Of a DNA stretch of 64,000 nt, positions 28,024-37,825 are shown piece after piece (positions within the stretch are counted from its first letter, which is position 1; every line of letters begins with the position of its first letter). The notes below the pieces were generated by a model. It saw nothing but the letters and a program-made list of their open reading frames with translations. It searched no databases and was not told the origin of the DNA. The position numbers were made by a program, and so were the translations under genes. Origin of the DNA: Echinicola jeungdonensis (GTDB lineage: Bacteria > Bacteroidota > Bacteroidia > Cytophagales > Cyclobacteriaceae); the NCBI RefSeq assembly GCF_030409905.1, contig NZ_JAUFQT010000002.1, positions 1-64,000 on the forward strand, read 5' to 3'.

Positions 28024-29415
28024 ATGAGTAATATAAAATATAATTTGCCCTATTTATTGGCGCTAGCCTTCACCTCGGCAATGGGAGGCCTGTTATTTGG
28101 TTATGATTGGGTGGTAATAGGGGGAGCCAAACCATTTTATGAACTGTTTTTTGATATCAATCATTCGCCCAAATTACAAGGATGGGCAATGAGCAGTGCT
28201 TTAGTAGGCTGTATTCTGGGTGCAGTGACATCAGGAACCTTTTCCGATAAATATGGCAGGAAGATACCAATGATATGGGCCGCAGCTTTATTCATTATCT
28301 CGGCTTTTGGAAGTGGGTATGCAAATGATTTTTATTGGTTCATCATTTTCCGGTTAATAGGTGGCGTGGGTATTGGCTTGGCATCAACGCTATCCCCCAT
28401 GTATATCGCAGAATTGGCCCCCGCAGAACTTAGAGGAAGGTTTGTTGCCATTAACCAACTGACCATTGTAATCGGTATTTTGGCCGCACAAATCATCAAC
28501 TTTTTAATTGCAGAACCAGTTCCCTTGGGAATTTCCAATCAGGAATTGGCAGCTTCCTGGAATGGTACCATCGGTTGGCGATGGATGTTTTGGGCTGAGA
28601 TGGTTCCTGCAATAGCCTTTTTTGTTTTAATGTTTGTTGTGCCAAAAAGTCCAAGATTCTTATTGAAAATCGGAGACTTAAAGGCCGCCTCAAGAGTTTT
28701 AACCAAGGTCGGTGGAGAGGCCTATGCACTACAGGAAGTGAAAAATATTAAGAGCACTCTCCAGGAAAATAATGACAGGGTGCATTTCAAGGAATTAAAT
28801 GAACCAAAAATAAAACCCATTGTCTTCTTGGGCGTGGTATTGGCCATTTTCCAACAATGGTGCGGCATAAATGTCATTTTTAACTATGCAGAGGAAATTT
28901 TTAGTAGTGCAGGGTATAGTGTTGGAGATATGCTTTTCAATATTGTCATCACCGGAAGCGTCAACTTGGTGTTTACCCTTGTTGCCATGAAAACAGTGGA
29001 CAAATGGGGCAGGAAGAAGTTGATGCTGTTTGGTTCAGGAGGCTTGTCTATCATCTATTTCGTCTTGGGATTAAGTTATTTTCAGGGTTGGACAGGTTTG
29101 CCGATACTTATTTTGGTCGTGGTGTCAATTGCCACCTATGCAATGTCACTTGCCCCTATAACTTGGGTGGTATTGTCTGAAATATTTCCAAACCGGGTGA
29201 GGGGATTGGCAATGTCTCTGGCCACTTTCAGCCTTTGGGTAGCTTCATTTACCCTGGCTTTTTCCTTCCCCATTTTAAACAGTGAATTAGGGGCGTATGG
29301 TACATTTTGGGTGTACTGTGTGATTAGCATAATGGGCTTTGTTTTTATAAAAATGAAGTTACCTGAAACCAAAGGAAAAACATTGGAAGATATTGAATTG
29401 GAGTTCTTAAAATAA
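28024..29415 (+). CDS. MFS sugar transporter, sugar-porter (SP) family
   Basis: A 463-residue, 12-helix major facilitator protein of the sugar porter family, importing a monosaccharide, usually with protons, across the inner membrane. Family signatures are GGLLFGYDWVVIGGA in helix 1, DKYGRKIPM after helix 2, PKSPRFLLK after helix 6, the sugar-contact motif QQWCGINVIFNYAEE in helix 7, and PETKGKTLEDIE at the C-terminus. It lies 6 bp before the DUF5107-TPR gene, so the two form an operon. It probably takes up the sugar released by the glycoside hydrolases nearby. Confidence 0.93.
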   Translation: MSNIKYNLPYLLALAFTSAMGGLLFGYDWVVIGGAKPFYELFFDINHSPKLQGWAMSSALVGCILGAVTSGTFSDKYGRKIPMIWAAALFIISAFGSGYANDFYWFIIFRLIGGVGIGLASTLSPMYIAELAPAELRGRFVAINQLTIVIGILAAQIINFLIAEPVPLGISNQELAASWNGTIGWRWMFWAEMVPAIAFFVLMFVVPKSPRFLLKIGDLKAASRVLTKVGGEAYALQEVKNIKSTLQENNDRVHFKELNEPKIKPIVFLGVVLAIFQQWCGINVIFNYAEEIFSSAGYSVGDMLFNIVITGSVNLVFTLVAMKTVDKWGRKKLMLFGSGGLSIIYFVLGLSYFQGWTGLPILILVVVSIATYAMSLAPITWVVLSEIFPNRVRGLAMSLATFSLWVASFTLAFSFPILNSELGAYGTFWVYCVISIMGFVFIKMKLPETKGKTLEDIELEFLK

Positions 29416-29421
29416 TAGAAT

Positions 29422-32400
29422 ATGAAAAATTTTGAAACCGTAAAAGCATGGGAGGAGAAGGTAATTATTCCGACTTACGAAGTAAGTGAAGCGGAAAAGT
29501 ACCCCATCTTTTTAGAAAAAAGGGTTTATCAGGGAAGCAGTGGGGCGGTTTACCCTCATCCGGTAATTGAAAAAATTAGCGATGAAAAAATCGATAAAGA
29601 ATGGGATGTCATTTTCCTGGAAAACCAGTACCTCAAGATCATGGTACTACCTGCTTTGGGTGGTCGTATCCAAATGGCCTATGATAAGGTAAAGGAACGC
29701 CATTTTGTTTATTACAATGAGGTCATTAAACCTGCATTGGTAGGACTGACTGGGCCATGGATCTCAGGAGGAATAGAATTTAACTGGCCACAGCACCACA
29801 GGCCGAGTACCTATGACCCAGTGGATGCTACCATTGAGGAAAATCAAGATGGAAGTGTGACTGTTTGGGTTAGTGAATTAGAGAGAATGTTTCGGACAAA
29901 GGGAATGGCCGGATTTACGCTCCATCCTGACAAAGCTTATTTAGAAATAAAAGGTAAACTTTATAATAGGACACCTCATCCCCAGACTTTCTTATGGTGG
30001 GCCAATCCGGCAGTAGCTGTTAATGATCATTACCAATCGGTATTTCCAGAGGACGTGAACGCTGTGTTTGACCATGGAAAAAGAGATGTGTCCAGGTTTC
30101 CAATTGCGACGGGAACATACTATAAAATGGATTATTCTGCAGGGGTGGATATTTCTAGGTATAAAAATATTCCTGTACCAACTTCTTATATGGCAGTCAA
30201 TTCAGATTTTGATTTTGTAGGAGGCTATGAGAATGATACGCAGGCAGGTTTGCTGCATATTGCTGACCACCATGTGTCCCCGGGAAAAAAACAATGGACT
30301 TGGGGAAATGGGGACTTTGGTCAGGCATGGGATAGAAATTTGACCGATCGAAATGGACCCTATATCGAACTGATGTGTGGAGTTTATACTGACAATCAAC
30401 CTGACTTTTCTTGGATACAACCTTACGAGGAACGTAATTTTACGCAATATTTTATGCCGTACCAACAAGTTGGGGTAGTGAAAAATGCTACTAAAGATGC
30501 CATGGTCAATGTAACCCTTCAGGATGGAAAATGCAAGGTAGTGGTTTATGCCACAGGAAACTTTGCCAATAGTAGCGTTATTCTTACAGCGGATGGAAAG
30601 AAAGTATTGGACGAAAATTTTGATTTCAGCCCTGCAAATGTTTTCAGCCAAACCATTGAACTGGGAAGCCTTCCTGAGGGTTCACAATTGGAGGTTTTGG
30701 ATGAAAAGGGCCATAGCCTGGTGACTTGGCAACAAAAATCCGATGAATTAAAACCAGTACCTGAGGCAGCAAAGTCGGTCAAAGATCCCGAAGATATCTT
30801 GACCAATGAGGAATTGTATCTGACCGGATTGCATATTGAACAATACAGGCATGCCACCTACAGTCCTGTCCCATATTACAGTGAGGCAATTAAAAGGGAT
30901 AGTGGGGATGTTAGAAGCAATAACGCTATGGGCTTGTATCTGTTGAAAAGTGGCAAGTTTGAAGAGGCTGAAAAATATTTTCAGACAGCAATTGATACTT
31001 TGACAAAATACAATCCAAACCCCTATGATGGTGAACCTTACTTTAATAAAGGGGTAGCATTAAAGTTACAGGGTAAATTAGAGGAAGCTTACAATGCCTT
31101 TTTTAAATCTAGTTGGAATGCAGCTTGGCAAGATGCAGGTTATTTTAATTTGGCCCAAATTGACACGGGTCGAGGAGATTTAGTGAAAGCCCTGGATTTG
31201 GTGGACAAATCTCTTATTCGAAATTGGCATAATCACAAAGCAAGACACCTGAAAACCGCTATTTTGCGGAAATTAGGAAATGTTGAAGAAGCAAAAACGC
31301 TAATTGATGACTCCCTAAAAATTGACAAGTTCAATTTTGGGGTACTATTTGAAAAATATCTGATTGGTAAAAGGGAAGAAGACAAAAAATACTTAGAAGG
31401 TCTGATTAGGGATTATGCTCATAATTACCTTGAATATGCCTTGGATTATGCTCAAGCGGGACTCTATGAGGAAGCGATTCATTTATTGGATCTTTATACC
31501 GATAACAAAAATGAGGTGTATCCCATAGTATTTTATGCAAAGGGCTATTTTTATGGACAATTGGGGGATAAAGATCAAGCAAACAAATATTATAGATTTG
31601 CTGCAAAAGAATCCTCAGATTACTGTTTCCCCAACCGGTTGGAAGAAGTGGTTATCTTGAAGGCAGCCATTGAGGCAATACCAGATGATGATAAAGGGCT
31701 ATATTATTTAGGTGATTTTTGGTTGGCCAAAAAACAATATGCAGATGCCAGAGATTGTTGGGAAAAAGCATTGGAGATAAATAAGAAATCTCCTTATGTA
31801 TTGAGAAACCTTGCGCTGATATACTTTAATAAACTGGAAAGAAAGGAAAAAGCCCGCGAATTTTTGGAAAGAGCTTTTGAATTGGATCCTTGTCCAAGAC
31901 TGATGATGGAATTAGATCAGCTCTATAAAAAAATAAATGTTGATCCATCTCAACGTAAGGCCTTCCTTGAAAAACATAAGGATCTGGTTTCCTCCAGGGA
32001 TGATGTGTATTTGGAATATATTACGCTTTTGAATATGGATGGACAGCATAAATATGCTTTAGAAATGTTGTTGCAGCGGCAGTTCCATCCATGGGAAGGT
32101 GGAGAAGGAAAGGTTCCTGCCCAATACGTTTTGTCAAACGTGGAATTGGCCAAAGAAGCGCTGAGTCAAGGAGAATTTAAAACTGCAATATCGCATCTGG
32201 AAGCGGCACAGGTTTATCCACATAACCTAGGAGAAGGAAAACTTTATGGTGCACAGGAAAATGATGTGTTCTATTGGTTAGGGTGTGCTTATGAAGGCTT
32301 GGGAGAACTTGAAAAGGCAAGGGAAGCCTGGAGTTATGCTTCTCAAGGCCTAAGTGACCCTAGTCAAGCTATGTACTATAATGACCAACAGCCTGATAAA

Positions 32401-32760
32401 ATCTTCTACCAGGGACTATCTCTATTGAAATTAGGAGAGGAAAATTCCGCCCTTTCAAGGTTCAATAAACTAATCGATTATGGAGAAACGCATATTTTTG
32501 ATGACATCAAAATCGATTACTTTGCTGTTTCCCTCCCTGATCTTTTGATATGGGATGAAGACCTTAATGTACGAAACCGAATTCACTGTAACTACTTGAT
32601 AGGTTTGGGGAATTTGGGCAAAGCTGAATGGGAAAAAGCCCAATCTTCCTTTCAAAATGCGAAAAAAATGGATGCTTACCACTTAGGTGTCCATATGCAT
32701 CAGGAATTGTTGGTCAAGCATCAGGGAACAGCCTCAATTGAAAGCGTTAAGGTTAATTGA
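29422..32760 (+). CDS. DUF5107 domain protein with TPR repeats
   Basis: A 1112-residue protein without a signal peptide. The first 330 residues match DUF5107: VLPALGGRIQMAYDK, GGIEFNWPQHHRPSTYDPV and the EMRN-like barrel strands suggest a galactose-mutarotase-like beta-sandwich that binds carbohydrate. From about residue 490 there are many tetratricopeptide repeats, for example SGKFEEAEKYFQTAIDTL and GKLEEAYNAFFKSSWNAA. Such proteins sit beside sugar transporters in Bacteroidota and may act in intracellular sugar handling; the biochemical role is unproven. It starts 6 bp after the MFS gene. The codon style is that of the host, not of the neighbouring AT-rich genes. Confidence 0.85.
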   Translation: MKNFETVKAWEEKVIIPTYEVSEAEKYPIFLEKRVYQGSSGAVYPHPVIEKISDEKIDKEWDVIFLENQYLKIMVLPALGGRIQMAYDKVKERHFVYYNEVIKPALVGLTGPWISGGIEFNWPQHHRPSTYDPVDATIEENQDGSVTVWVSELERMFRTKGMAGFTLHPDKAYLEIKGKLYNRTPHPQTFLWWANPAVAVNDHYQSVFPEDVNAVFDHGKRDVSRFPIATGTYYKMDYSAGVDISRYKNIPVPTSYMAVNSDFDFVGGYENDTQAGLLHIADHHVSPGKKQWTWGNGDFGQAWDRNLTDRNGPYIELMCGVYTDNQPDFSWIQPYEERNFTQYFMPYQQVGVVKNATKDAMVNVTLQDGKCKVVVYATGNFANSSVILTADGKKVLDENFDFSPANVFSQTIELGSLPEGSQLEVLDEKGHSLVTWQQKSDELKPVPEAAKSVKDPEDILTNEELYLTGLHIEQYRHATYSPVPYYSEAIKRDSGDVRSNNAMGLYLLKSGKFEEAEKYFQTAIDTLTKYNPNPYDGEPYFNKGVALKLQGKLEEAYNAFFKSSWNAAWQDAGYFNLAQIDTGRGDLVKALDLVDKSLIRNWHNHKARHLKTAILRKLGNVEEAKTLIDDSLKIDKFNFGVLFEKYLIGKREEDKKYLEGLIRDYAHNYLEYALDYAQAGLYEEAIHLLDLYTDNKNEVYPIVFYAKGYFYGQLGDKDQANKYYRFAAKESSDYCFPNRLEEVVILKAAIEAIPDDDKGLYYLGDFWLAKKQYADARDCWEKALEINKKSPYVLRNLALIYFNKLERKEKAREFLERAFELDPCPRLMMELDQLYKKINVDPSQRKAFLEKHKDLVSSRDDVYLEYITLLNMDGQHKYALEMLLQRQFHPWEGGEGKVPAQYVLSNVELAKEALSQGEFKTAISHLEAAQVYPHNLGEGKLYGAQENDVFYWLGCAYEGLGELEKAREAWSYASQGLSDPSQAMYYNDQQPDKIFYQGLSLLKLGEENSALSRFNKLIDYGETHIFDDIKIDYFAVSLPDLLIWDEDLNVRNRIHCNYLIGLGNLGKAEWEKAQSSFQNAKKMDAYHLGVHMHQELLVKHQGTASIESVKVN

Positions 32761-32985
32761 ACCTCAGGATCATTTCACCTTAAATGATAAAAGGGGTTGC
32801 CTTTCGATAACATTTAACCATGCCGCCGTAATTGCCTGAAAAGAGGAGATTCCAATTAAAAACCTTAAGGATTCATCATAAGGGACGCATTGTTCAGGTG
32901 TTCCTTTATTATGGTCCTTGAATAATTAATAATTATCCAGCCTGTTCTGATACGGGTAAGATAAAGCAATAAACAGACTGAATTC

Positions 32986-35619
32986 ATGGAAAATAACCAT
33001 TCTAATAATCTAATTAAAATTGTATTGGCTCTTTGGCTTATGACTTTATGGTCCTGTAAATCATATTCACAACAAATATCTTTGGCCGGGGAATGGAAGG
33101 TGATATTGGATTCACTAAATCAAGGGGAGCAAAACCAGTGGTTTAATGAGATGAAACAGGGCACAAAAATTGACCTGCCTGGAACTTTGGACATGGCAGG
33201 AATAGGGGAGTTGAATGATAGGCAGCCAGCATTGGACAATTATGTTCTTTCTCACCTGACTCGTAAAACCGAATATACTGGAAAAGCCTGGTACCAAAAA
33301 GAGATAGAGATTCCCGCAGACTGGTTGGAGAAACCACTGCAGATGGAATTGGAAAGGGTCATGTGGGAGTCAAAGGTTTGGATCAACTGGCAACTGTTGG
33401 GAAGGAAGGAAAGTTTAGTAGGGCCTCACCGTTATTTGGTTATCGATCAGCTAAAAGAAGGGAAGAACCTGATAACCATTTGTGTGGATAATGGAAATAA
33501 ATACCCTAATATTAACATAGCCGGTTCCAAATACCCTAATCCAGCCTCAAAAGATATGGCACATGGATATACTAACCATACCCAAATAAAATGGAACGGT
33601 ATTCTTGGAGACATTTCAATCCAACCTATTAGTAATAAAATTCTTAAAGTCCTTCAGGTTTATCCAAATCCCGAAGAAGGAATTTTGAATGTCAAGTTAA
33701 ATAAAGACGGAATAATTTCCAATCCGCTATCAGTTACAATTGTGGATCAAGAAGGAAATTCTATCATTTCAGAAGCTATCTCAGACTATACCGAAGAGAA
33801 AAATGTGGTGAAATTTCAATTTTCCGTAAAAGAATTAGAAGTTTGGGACGAATTTAACCCACAATTATACACCATCGAAGTTAATAGTGAAGGTGAAAAA
33901 GTCACCAAAACATTCGGAAATCGAAGCTTAGGTCATAAAAATGGTGAACTTACCCTAAATGGCCATCGTATATTTTTACGTGGAAATTTAGAGTGCGTTA
34001 TTTTCCCACTAACCGGGCGCCCCCCTATGCAAAAAGAAGAGTGGCTAAGGCTGTATCAAAAGGCTAAGGATTATGGCTTAAATCATTTTAGGTTTCACTC
34101 CTGGTGTCCTCCGGAGGCTGCATTTGTGGCAGCCGATGAGATTGGAATGTACCTTCAAGTAGAGTTACCCCATTGGAGTTTAAAAGTAGGTGAAGACCAG
34201 AAGACATTTCAGTTCTTAGAAAATGAAGCAAATAAAATCATTGCTGATTATGGCCAACATCCTTCATTCATTTTTATGTCTATGGGGAATGAACTGGAAG
34301 GTAATTTTGGGATGCTTAATGACTTGGTTTCTGAATTAAAAGAAAAAGATAGTAGGCATCTTTATGCCACTACGACCTTTTCGTTTCAAAAGCCTGTGGG
34401 AACCCGTCCTGAACCTCAAGATGAGTTTTTTGCTACCCAGTGGACCGATAAAGGTTGGATTCGCGGGCAAGGGGTATTCAACGAGTTTAGTCCTAATTTT
34501 AAAACCGATTACTCGGCCAATAGTAAGCAGGTTGAAATCCCATTGATCTCCCATGAAATTGGGCAGTATTCTGTTTACCCGGATATCAATGAAATTGAAA
34601 AATATACCGGGGTATTACAGCCACTAAATTTTATAGCGGTAAAGAACGATCTTGAGAATAAAAACCTGCTTTCTCTTGCTCCAGATTTGACTGAAGCCTC
34701 AGGGAAATTAGCAGCTATGCTTTACAAAGAAGAAATTGAAAGAGCACTAAAAACACCTTCTTTTGATGGTTTTCAGTTGCTACAATTGCAAGACTTTCCC
34801 GGTCAGGGAACAGCTTTGGTTGGACTTTTAAATGCCTTTTGGGAATCTAAAGGAGCTATCAGTGCAGAAGAATTCAGCAAATTTAATAGCCCACTTACTC
34901 CTCTTGCTAGGTTTGAAAAAGCTATATACAAGAGCGGAGAAAACTTTATTGCAACTTTTGAAATTTCCAATTTTTATAAAGAATTAAAAGATCAGAAACT
35001 TGTAGTGAGTCTTACAAATAGTACAGGCGCACCTATCACTGAAGAAGTTATCGAAAATATTGATCTTTCAATTGGAAACAACACTTCTTTAGGAAATCTA
35101 GAAGTTCCTGTAAAAGTAGATACTGCTGATGTTTGGGAACTTAAAATTAAAGTTGAAGGAACAGATTTTGAAAATAGCTGGCCGGTTTGGGTATATCCTG
35201 CTACGAGTATCAAGCCAAACCGTGAAGTCCATATTACAACCTCTTTTGCGGAAGCCGATCAACTTTTAAAGGAAGGAAAAAAGGTATTATTAAATCCTGA
35301 TCTAGAAGATCTAAATGGAGTAGAAGGACGCTTTGTACCAGTATTTTGGAGTCCGGTCCATTTTCCAGATCAGCCTGGTACGATGGGACTTTTAATTGAT
35401 AAAGATCATAAGGCTCTTGCGGATTTTCCAACAAAAGAATATACACAGTGGCAATGGTGGGATCTGTGTATACATTCAAAATCATTAATTCTGGATGAGC
35501 TTTCCATTAAACCTATTGTTCGTGTTATAGACAATTTTGTAACCAACCAAAGTATGGGTAACCTTTTTGAAGCCAAAGTTGGTAATGGAAAATTAATTGT
35601 TGCAGCAATAGACCTTTAA
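32986..35619 (+). CDS. Glycoside hydrolase family 2-like protein, premature stop near C-terminus
   Basis: An exported GH2-type enzyme (877 residues as read). The N-terminus MENNHSNNLIKIVLALWLM has a signal with a possible lipobox Cys in LWSC. A jelly-roll sugar-binding domain and an Ig-like domain follow, then a TIM barrel with HFRFHSWCPPEAAFVAADE. The probable acid/base is Glu in FIFMSMGNELEG, and the nucleophile Glu is in ISHEIGQYSVYPD. The frame stops at TAA 35617-35619, yet the same frame continues RDLSNRPAAQQMLNSLLSYM to 35748, the expected GH2 C-terminus. One nonsense change (for example CAA to TAA) is the simplest explanation. Exact sugar specificity is unknown. Confidence 0.85.
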   Translation: MENNHSNNLIKIVLALWLMTLWSCKSYSQQISLAGEWKVILDSLNQGEQNQWFNEMKQGTKIDLPGTLDMAGIGELNDRQPALDNYVLSHLTRKTEYTGKAWYQKEIEIPADWLEKPLQMELERVMWESKVWINWQLLGRKESLVGPHRYLVIDQLKEGKNLITICVDNGNKYPNINIAGSKYPNPASKDMAHGYTNHTQIKWNGILGDISIQPISNKILKVLQVYPNPEEGILNVKLNKDGIISNPLSVTIVDQEGNSIISEAISDYTEEKNVVKFQFSVKELEVWDEFNPQLYTIEVNSEGEKVTKTFGNRSLGHKNGELTLNGHRIFLRGNLECVIFPLTGRPPMQKEEWLRLYQKAKDYGLNHFRFHSWCPPEAAFVAADEIGMYLQVELPHWSLKVGEDQKTFQFLENEANKIIADYGQHPSFIFMSMGNELEGNFGMLNDLVSELKEKDSRHLYATTTFSFQKPVGTRPEPQDEFFATQWTDKGWIRGQGVFNEFSPNFKTDYSANSKQVEIPLISHEIGQYSVYPDINEIEKYTGVLQPLNFIAVKNDLENKNLLSLAPDLTEASGKLAAMLYKEEIERALKTPSFDGFQLLQLQDFPGQGTALVGLLNAFWESKGAISAEEFSKFNSPLTPLARFEKAIYKSGENFIATFEISNFYKELKDQKLVVSLTNSTGAPITEEVIENIDLSIGNNTSLGNLEVPVKVDTADVWELKIKVEGTDFENSWPVWVYPATSIKPNREVHITTSFAEADQLLKEGKKVLLNPDLEDLNGVEGRFVPVFWSPVHFPDQPGTMGLLIDKDHKALADFPTKEYTQWQWWDLCIHSKSLILDELSIKPIVRVIDNFVTNQSMGNLFEAKVGNGKLIVAAIDL

Positions 35620-35836
35620 CGTGATCTAAGCAACAGACCGGCTGCTCAACAAATGCTTAACAGTTTATTAAGTTATATGAATTCAGATACGTTCAATCCA
35701 GAACAGAAGTTAAACTTTGAGAGCTTAAAAACAAGTTTAAAAAAATAAAATATTATGACAAATTAGGAAGTCGTTTTTGTCAATTAAAAACTGAAAAATA
35801 TATAGTACAAATTTTAAACTCAATAAAATTAAGATT

Positions 35837-37816
35837 ATGAAAAATATATTATTAATACTTATCCTCCTTTGTGCAAGCACAACAATATATGCCCAGAATC
35901 AGTCTCAAAATTCCTTATCTCTTGATGGAGAATGGTCTTTTATAATTGACTCAACAGCACAGGGCATTAACAAAAACTGGCATAAAGAATTGCCTGCCGC
36001 TGCTACCCAGGTTAAGGTGCCACATACGTGGAATACCAATGATGCTACAGCTGATTATGCAGGTTTAGCTTGGTATCAGAAAAAGATTTCTATCCCTGAT
36101 AATTGGGAAAACAAAACCATTCGTATACAATTTGAAGCAGTTTATCACGATGCTACTGTTTATGTGAATGGTCAAGAAGTAGGCAAAAATTTAAATGCAG
36201 GATATACTCCTTTTTCCTTTGATATCACAGACTATTTAAAAACCAATCAAAGCAATACTTTAGTTGTTGCTGTAGATAACTCGTACTCAGACAAAAATCT
36301 ACCCTATCTGAAAGCATTCGACTGGACCAATGATGGTGGCATTATTCGCTCTGTTGCTCTAGAAACTTCAGGAAAGTATACAATACGCTATGTACATGTT
36401 AAACCTGAACTAAACTTAAGGGACAGTACAGGCACCGTAAAGGTAGAAGTTAAACTTTTTGGGAAAAATAATAAGACACTAAATTTTAACTTTAGCTATA
36501 AAGACAAACAAAGCGGCAAATCAATTGCTACGGAAAAAATTGAAATTGAGCCAGTTAATGGTATTTATACAACCAATTTTGATCTGGGTGAAATATCACC
36601 TTGGCATTTTGACGCTCCTAACCTCTATGAACTTGAAACATCTATAACTGCTAAAGACGAAGTTTCTGATACAGATCTTGCAGTATTCGGCTTTAAAAAA
36701 GTAGAAATAAAGGGAGAAAAACTTTACCTCAATGGGGAAGCTGTTAGACTCCCAGGTATTGAATACATGCCAGGCAGTAACCCCAAATATGGAATCGCAG
36801 AGCCAAAATCGTACATGGATTCAATAGTGAGATCTATGAAAGAATTAAATGTGGTTATTACCCGTTTTCACTGGCAACAGGATGATTATATGATAAGTCT
36901 TATGGACAAGTATGGCATTCTTGTACAAGAAGAATTGCCATGGTGGCAAAAGCCCGCGAGTCTTACTCCAGAGTTAGTAAAAACAGCAAAAAAACAACTT
37001 ACTGACAATATAGAGTCCCATTACAACCACCCGAGCATCTTTTCCTGGGGAATTAGTAATGAAATAAACGGTTCTACCGATGATACTCAATATAGAAATT
37101 TACGTGATTATGTAAAAGATTTAGATGCTACTCGCTTTGTTACTATAGTTTCAAACCGAATTTGGCAGAAGAAGCAAGATGATCCTATGCTTTTAGGGGA
37201 TATGGCTACATGGAATGAATACATTGGTACCTGGCATGGTAATGATCGTAATGAGTTACCAGGAAAATTAGACACGGTAAAACGTGCTATTGGTAACCAA
37301 CCTTTACTTATTACAGAAAATGGACTTTGCGAACCGGCAATGACAGGTGGTGATGCACGAAGAATTGACGATATGATATTTCACATTAAGGAATGGAGCT
37401 CTCACCCCTGGATAATGGGATACATTTATTTCAGTTTAAACGATTATCGTACGCAAATGGGAGAAGAAGGTTTTGGTAAATATAAAATCCGTCGTCACGG
37501 CATTACTGATATTTCTCTAAATAGAAAACCTTCCTTTTCAGTATTAAAGCAATTAGCTTCTCCTATAAATATCACCAAAGTACAACGTGAAACAGACACT
37601 TCTGCCGCGATTGCTTTAGAGGTTAAAGCGAGTATTCCGTCTTACACATTGCGTGGTTATATATTAGAGTATAAAAACAGTGAAAGAAAATTAATCACCA
37701 TTGAGCTTCCAGATTTAGCACCAGGAGATACATATGATACAATTTTGGAAAATATAAATCCACAATTTCAATTCAAAGTACTTAGGCCAACCGGTTTTAT
37801 AGTTGCTCAATATTAA
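35837..37816 (+). CDS. Glycoside hydrolase family 2 (beta-galactosidase/beta-glucuronidase-like)
   Basis: A 659-residue secreted GH2 enzyme. The signal peptide is MKNILLILILLCASTTIYAQ. Domains in order are a sugar-binding jelly roll (LDGEWSFIIDS, then VKVPHTWN and AGLAWYQKKISIP), an Ig-like domain, and a TIM barrel from about residue 290. The acid/base Glu is in FSWGISNEINGS and the nucleophile Glu in LLITENGLCEP. It should release a beta-linked terminal sugar in the periplasm; galactoside versus glucuronide cannot be decided. The AT-rich, flavobacterial-like codon use matches the GH92 gene that begins 9 bp after it, so the pair may have come in by transfer. Confidence 0.9.
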   Translation: MKNILLILILLCASTTIYAQNQSQNSLSLDGEWSFIIDSTAQGINKNWHKELPAAATQVKVPHTWNTNDATADYAGLAWYQKKISIPDNWENKTIRIQFEAVYHDATVYVNGQEVGKNLNAGYTPFSFDITDYLKTNQSNTLVVAVDNSYSDKNLPYLKAFDWTNDGGIIRSVALETSGKYTIRYVHVKPELNLRDSTGTVKVEVKLFGKNNKTLNFNFSYKDKQSGKSIATEKIEIEPVNGIYTTNFDLGEISPWHFDAPNLYELETSITAKDEVSDTDLAVFGFKKVEIKGEKLYLNGEAVRLPGIEYMPGSNPKYGIAEPKSYMDSIVRSMKELNVVITRFHWQQDDYMISLMDKYGILVQEELPWWQKPASLTPELVKTAKKQLTDNIESHYNHPSIFSWGISNEINGSTDDTQYRNLRDYVKDLDATRFVTIVSNRIWQKKQDDPMLLGDMATWNEYIGTWHGNDRNELPGKLDTVKRAIGNQPLLITENGLCEPAMTGGDARRIDDMIFHIKEWSSHPWIMGYIYFSLNDYRTQMGEEGFGKYKIRRHGITDISLNRKPSFSVLKQLASPINITKVQRETDTSAAIALEVKASIPSYTLRGYILEYKNSERKLITIELPDLAPGDTYDTILENINPQFQFKVLRPTGFIVAQY

Positions 37817-37825
37817 ATTAATAAT

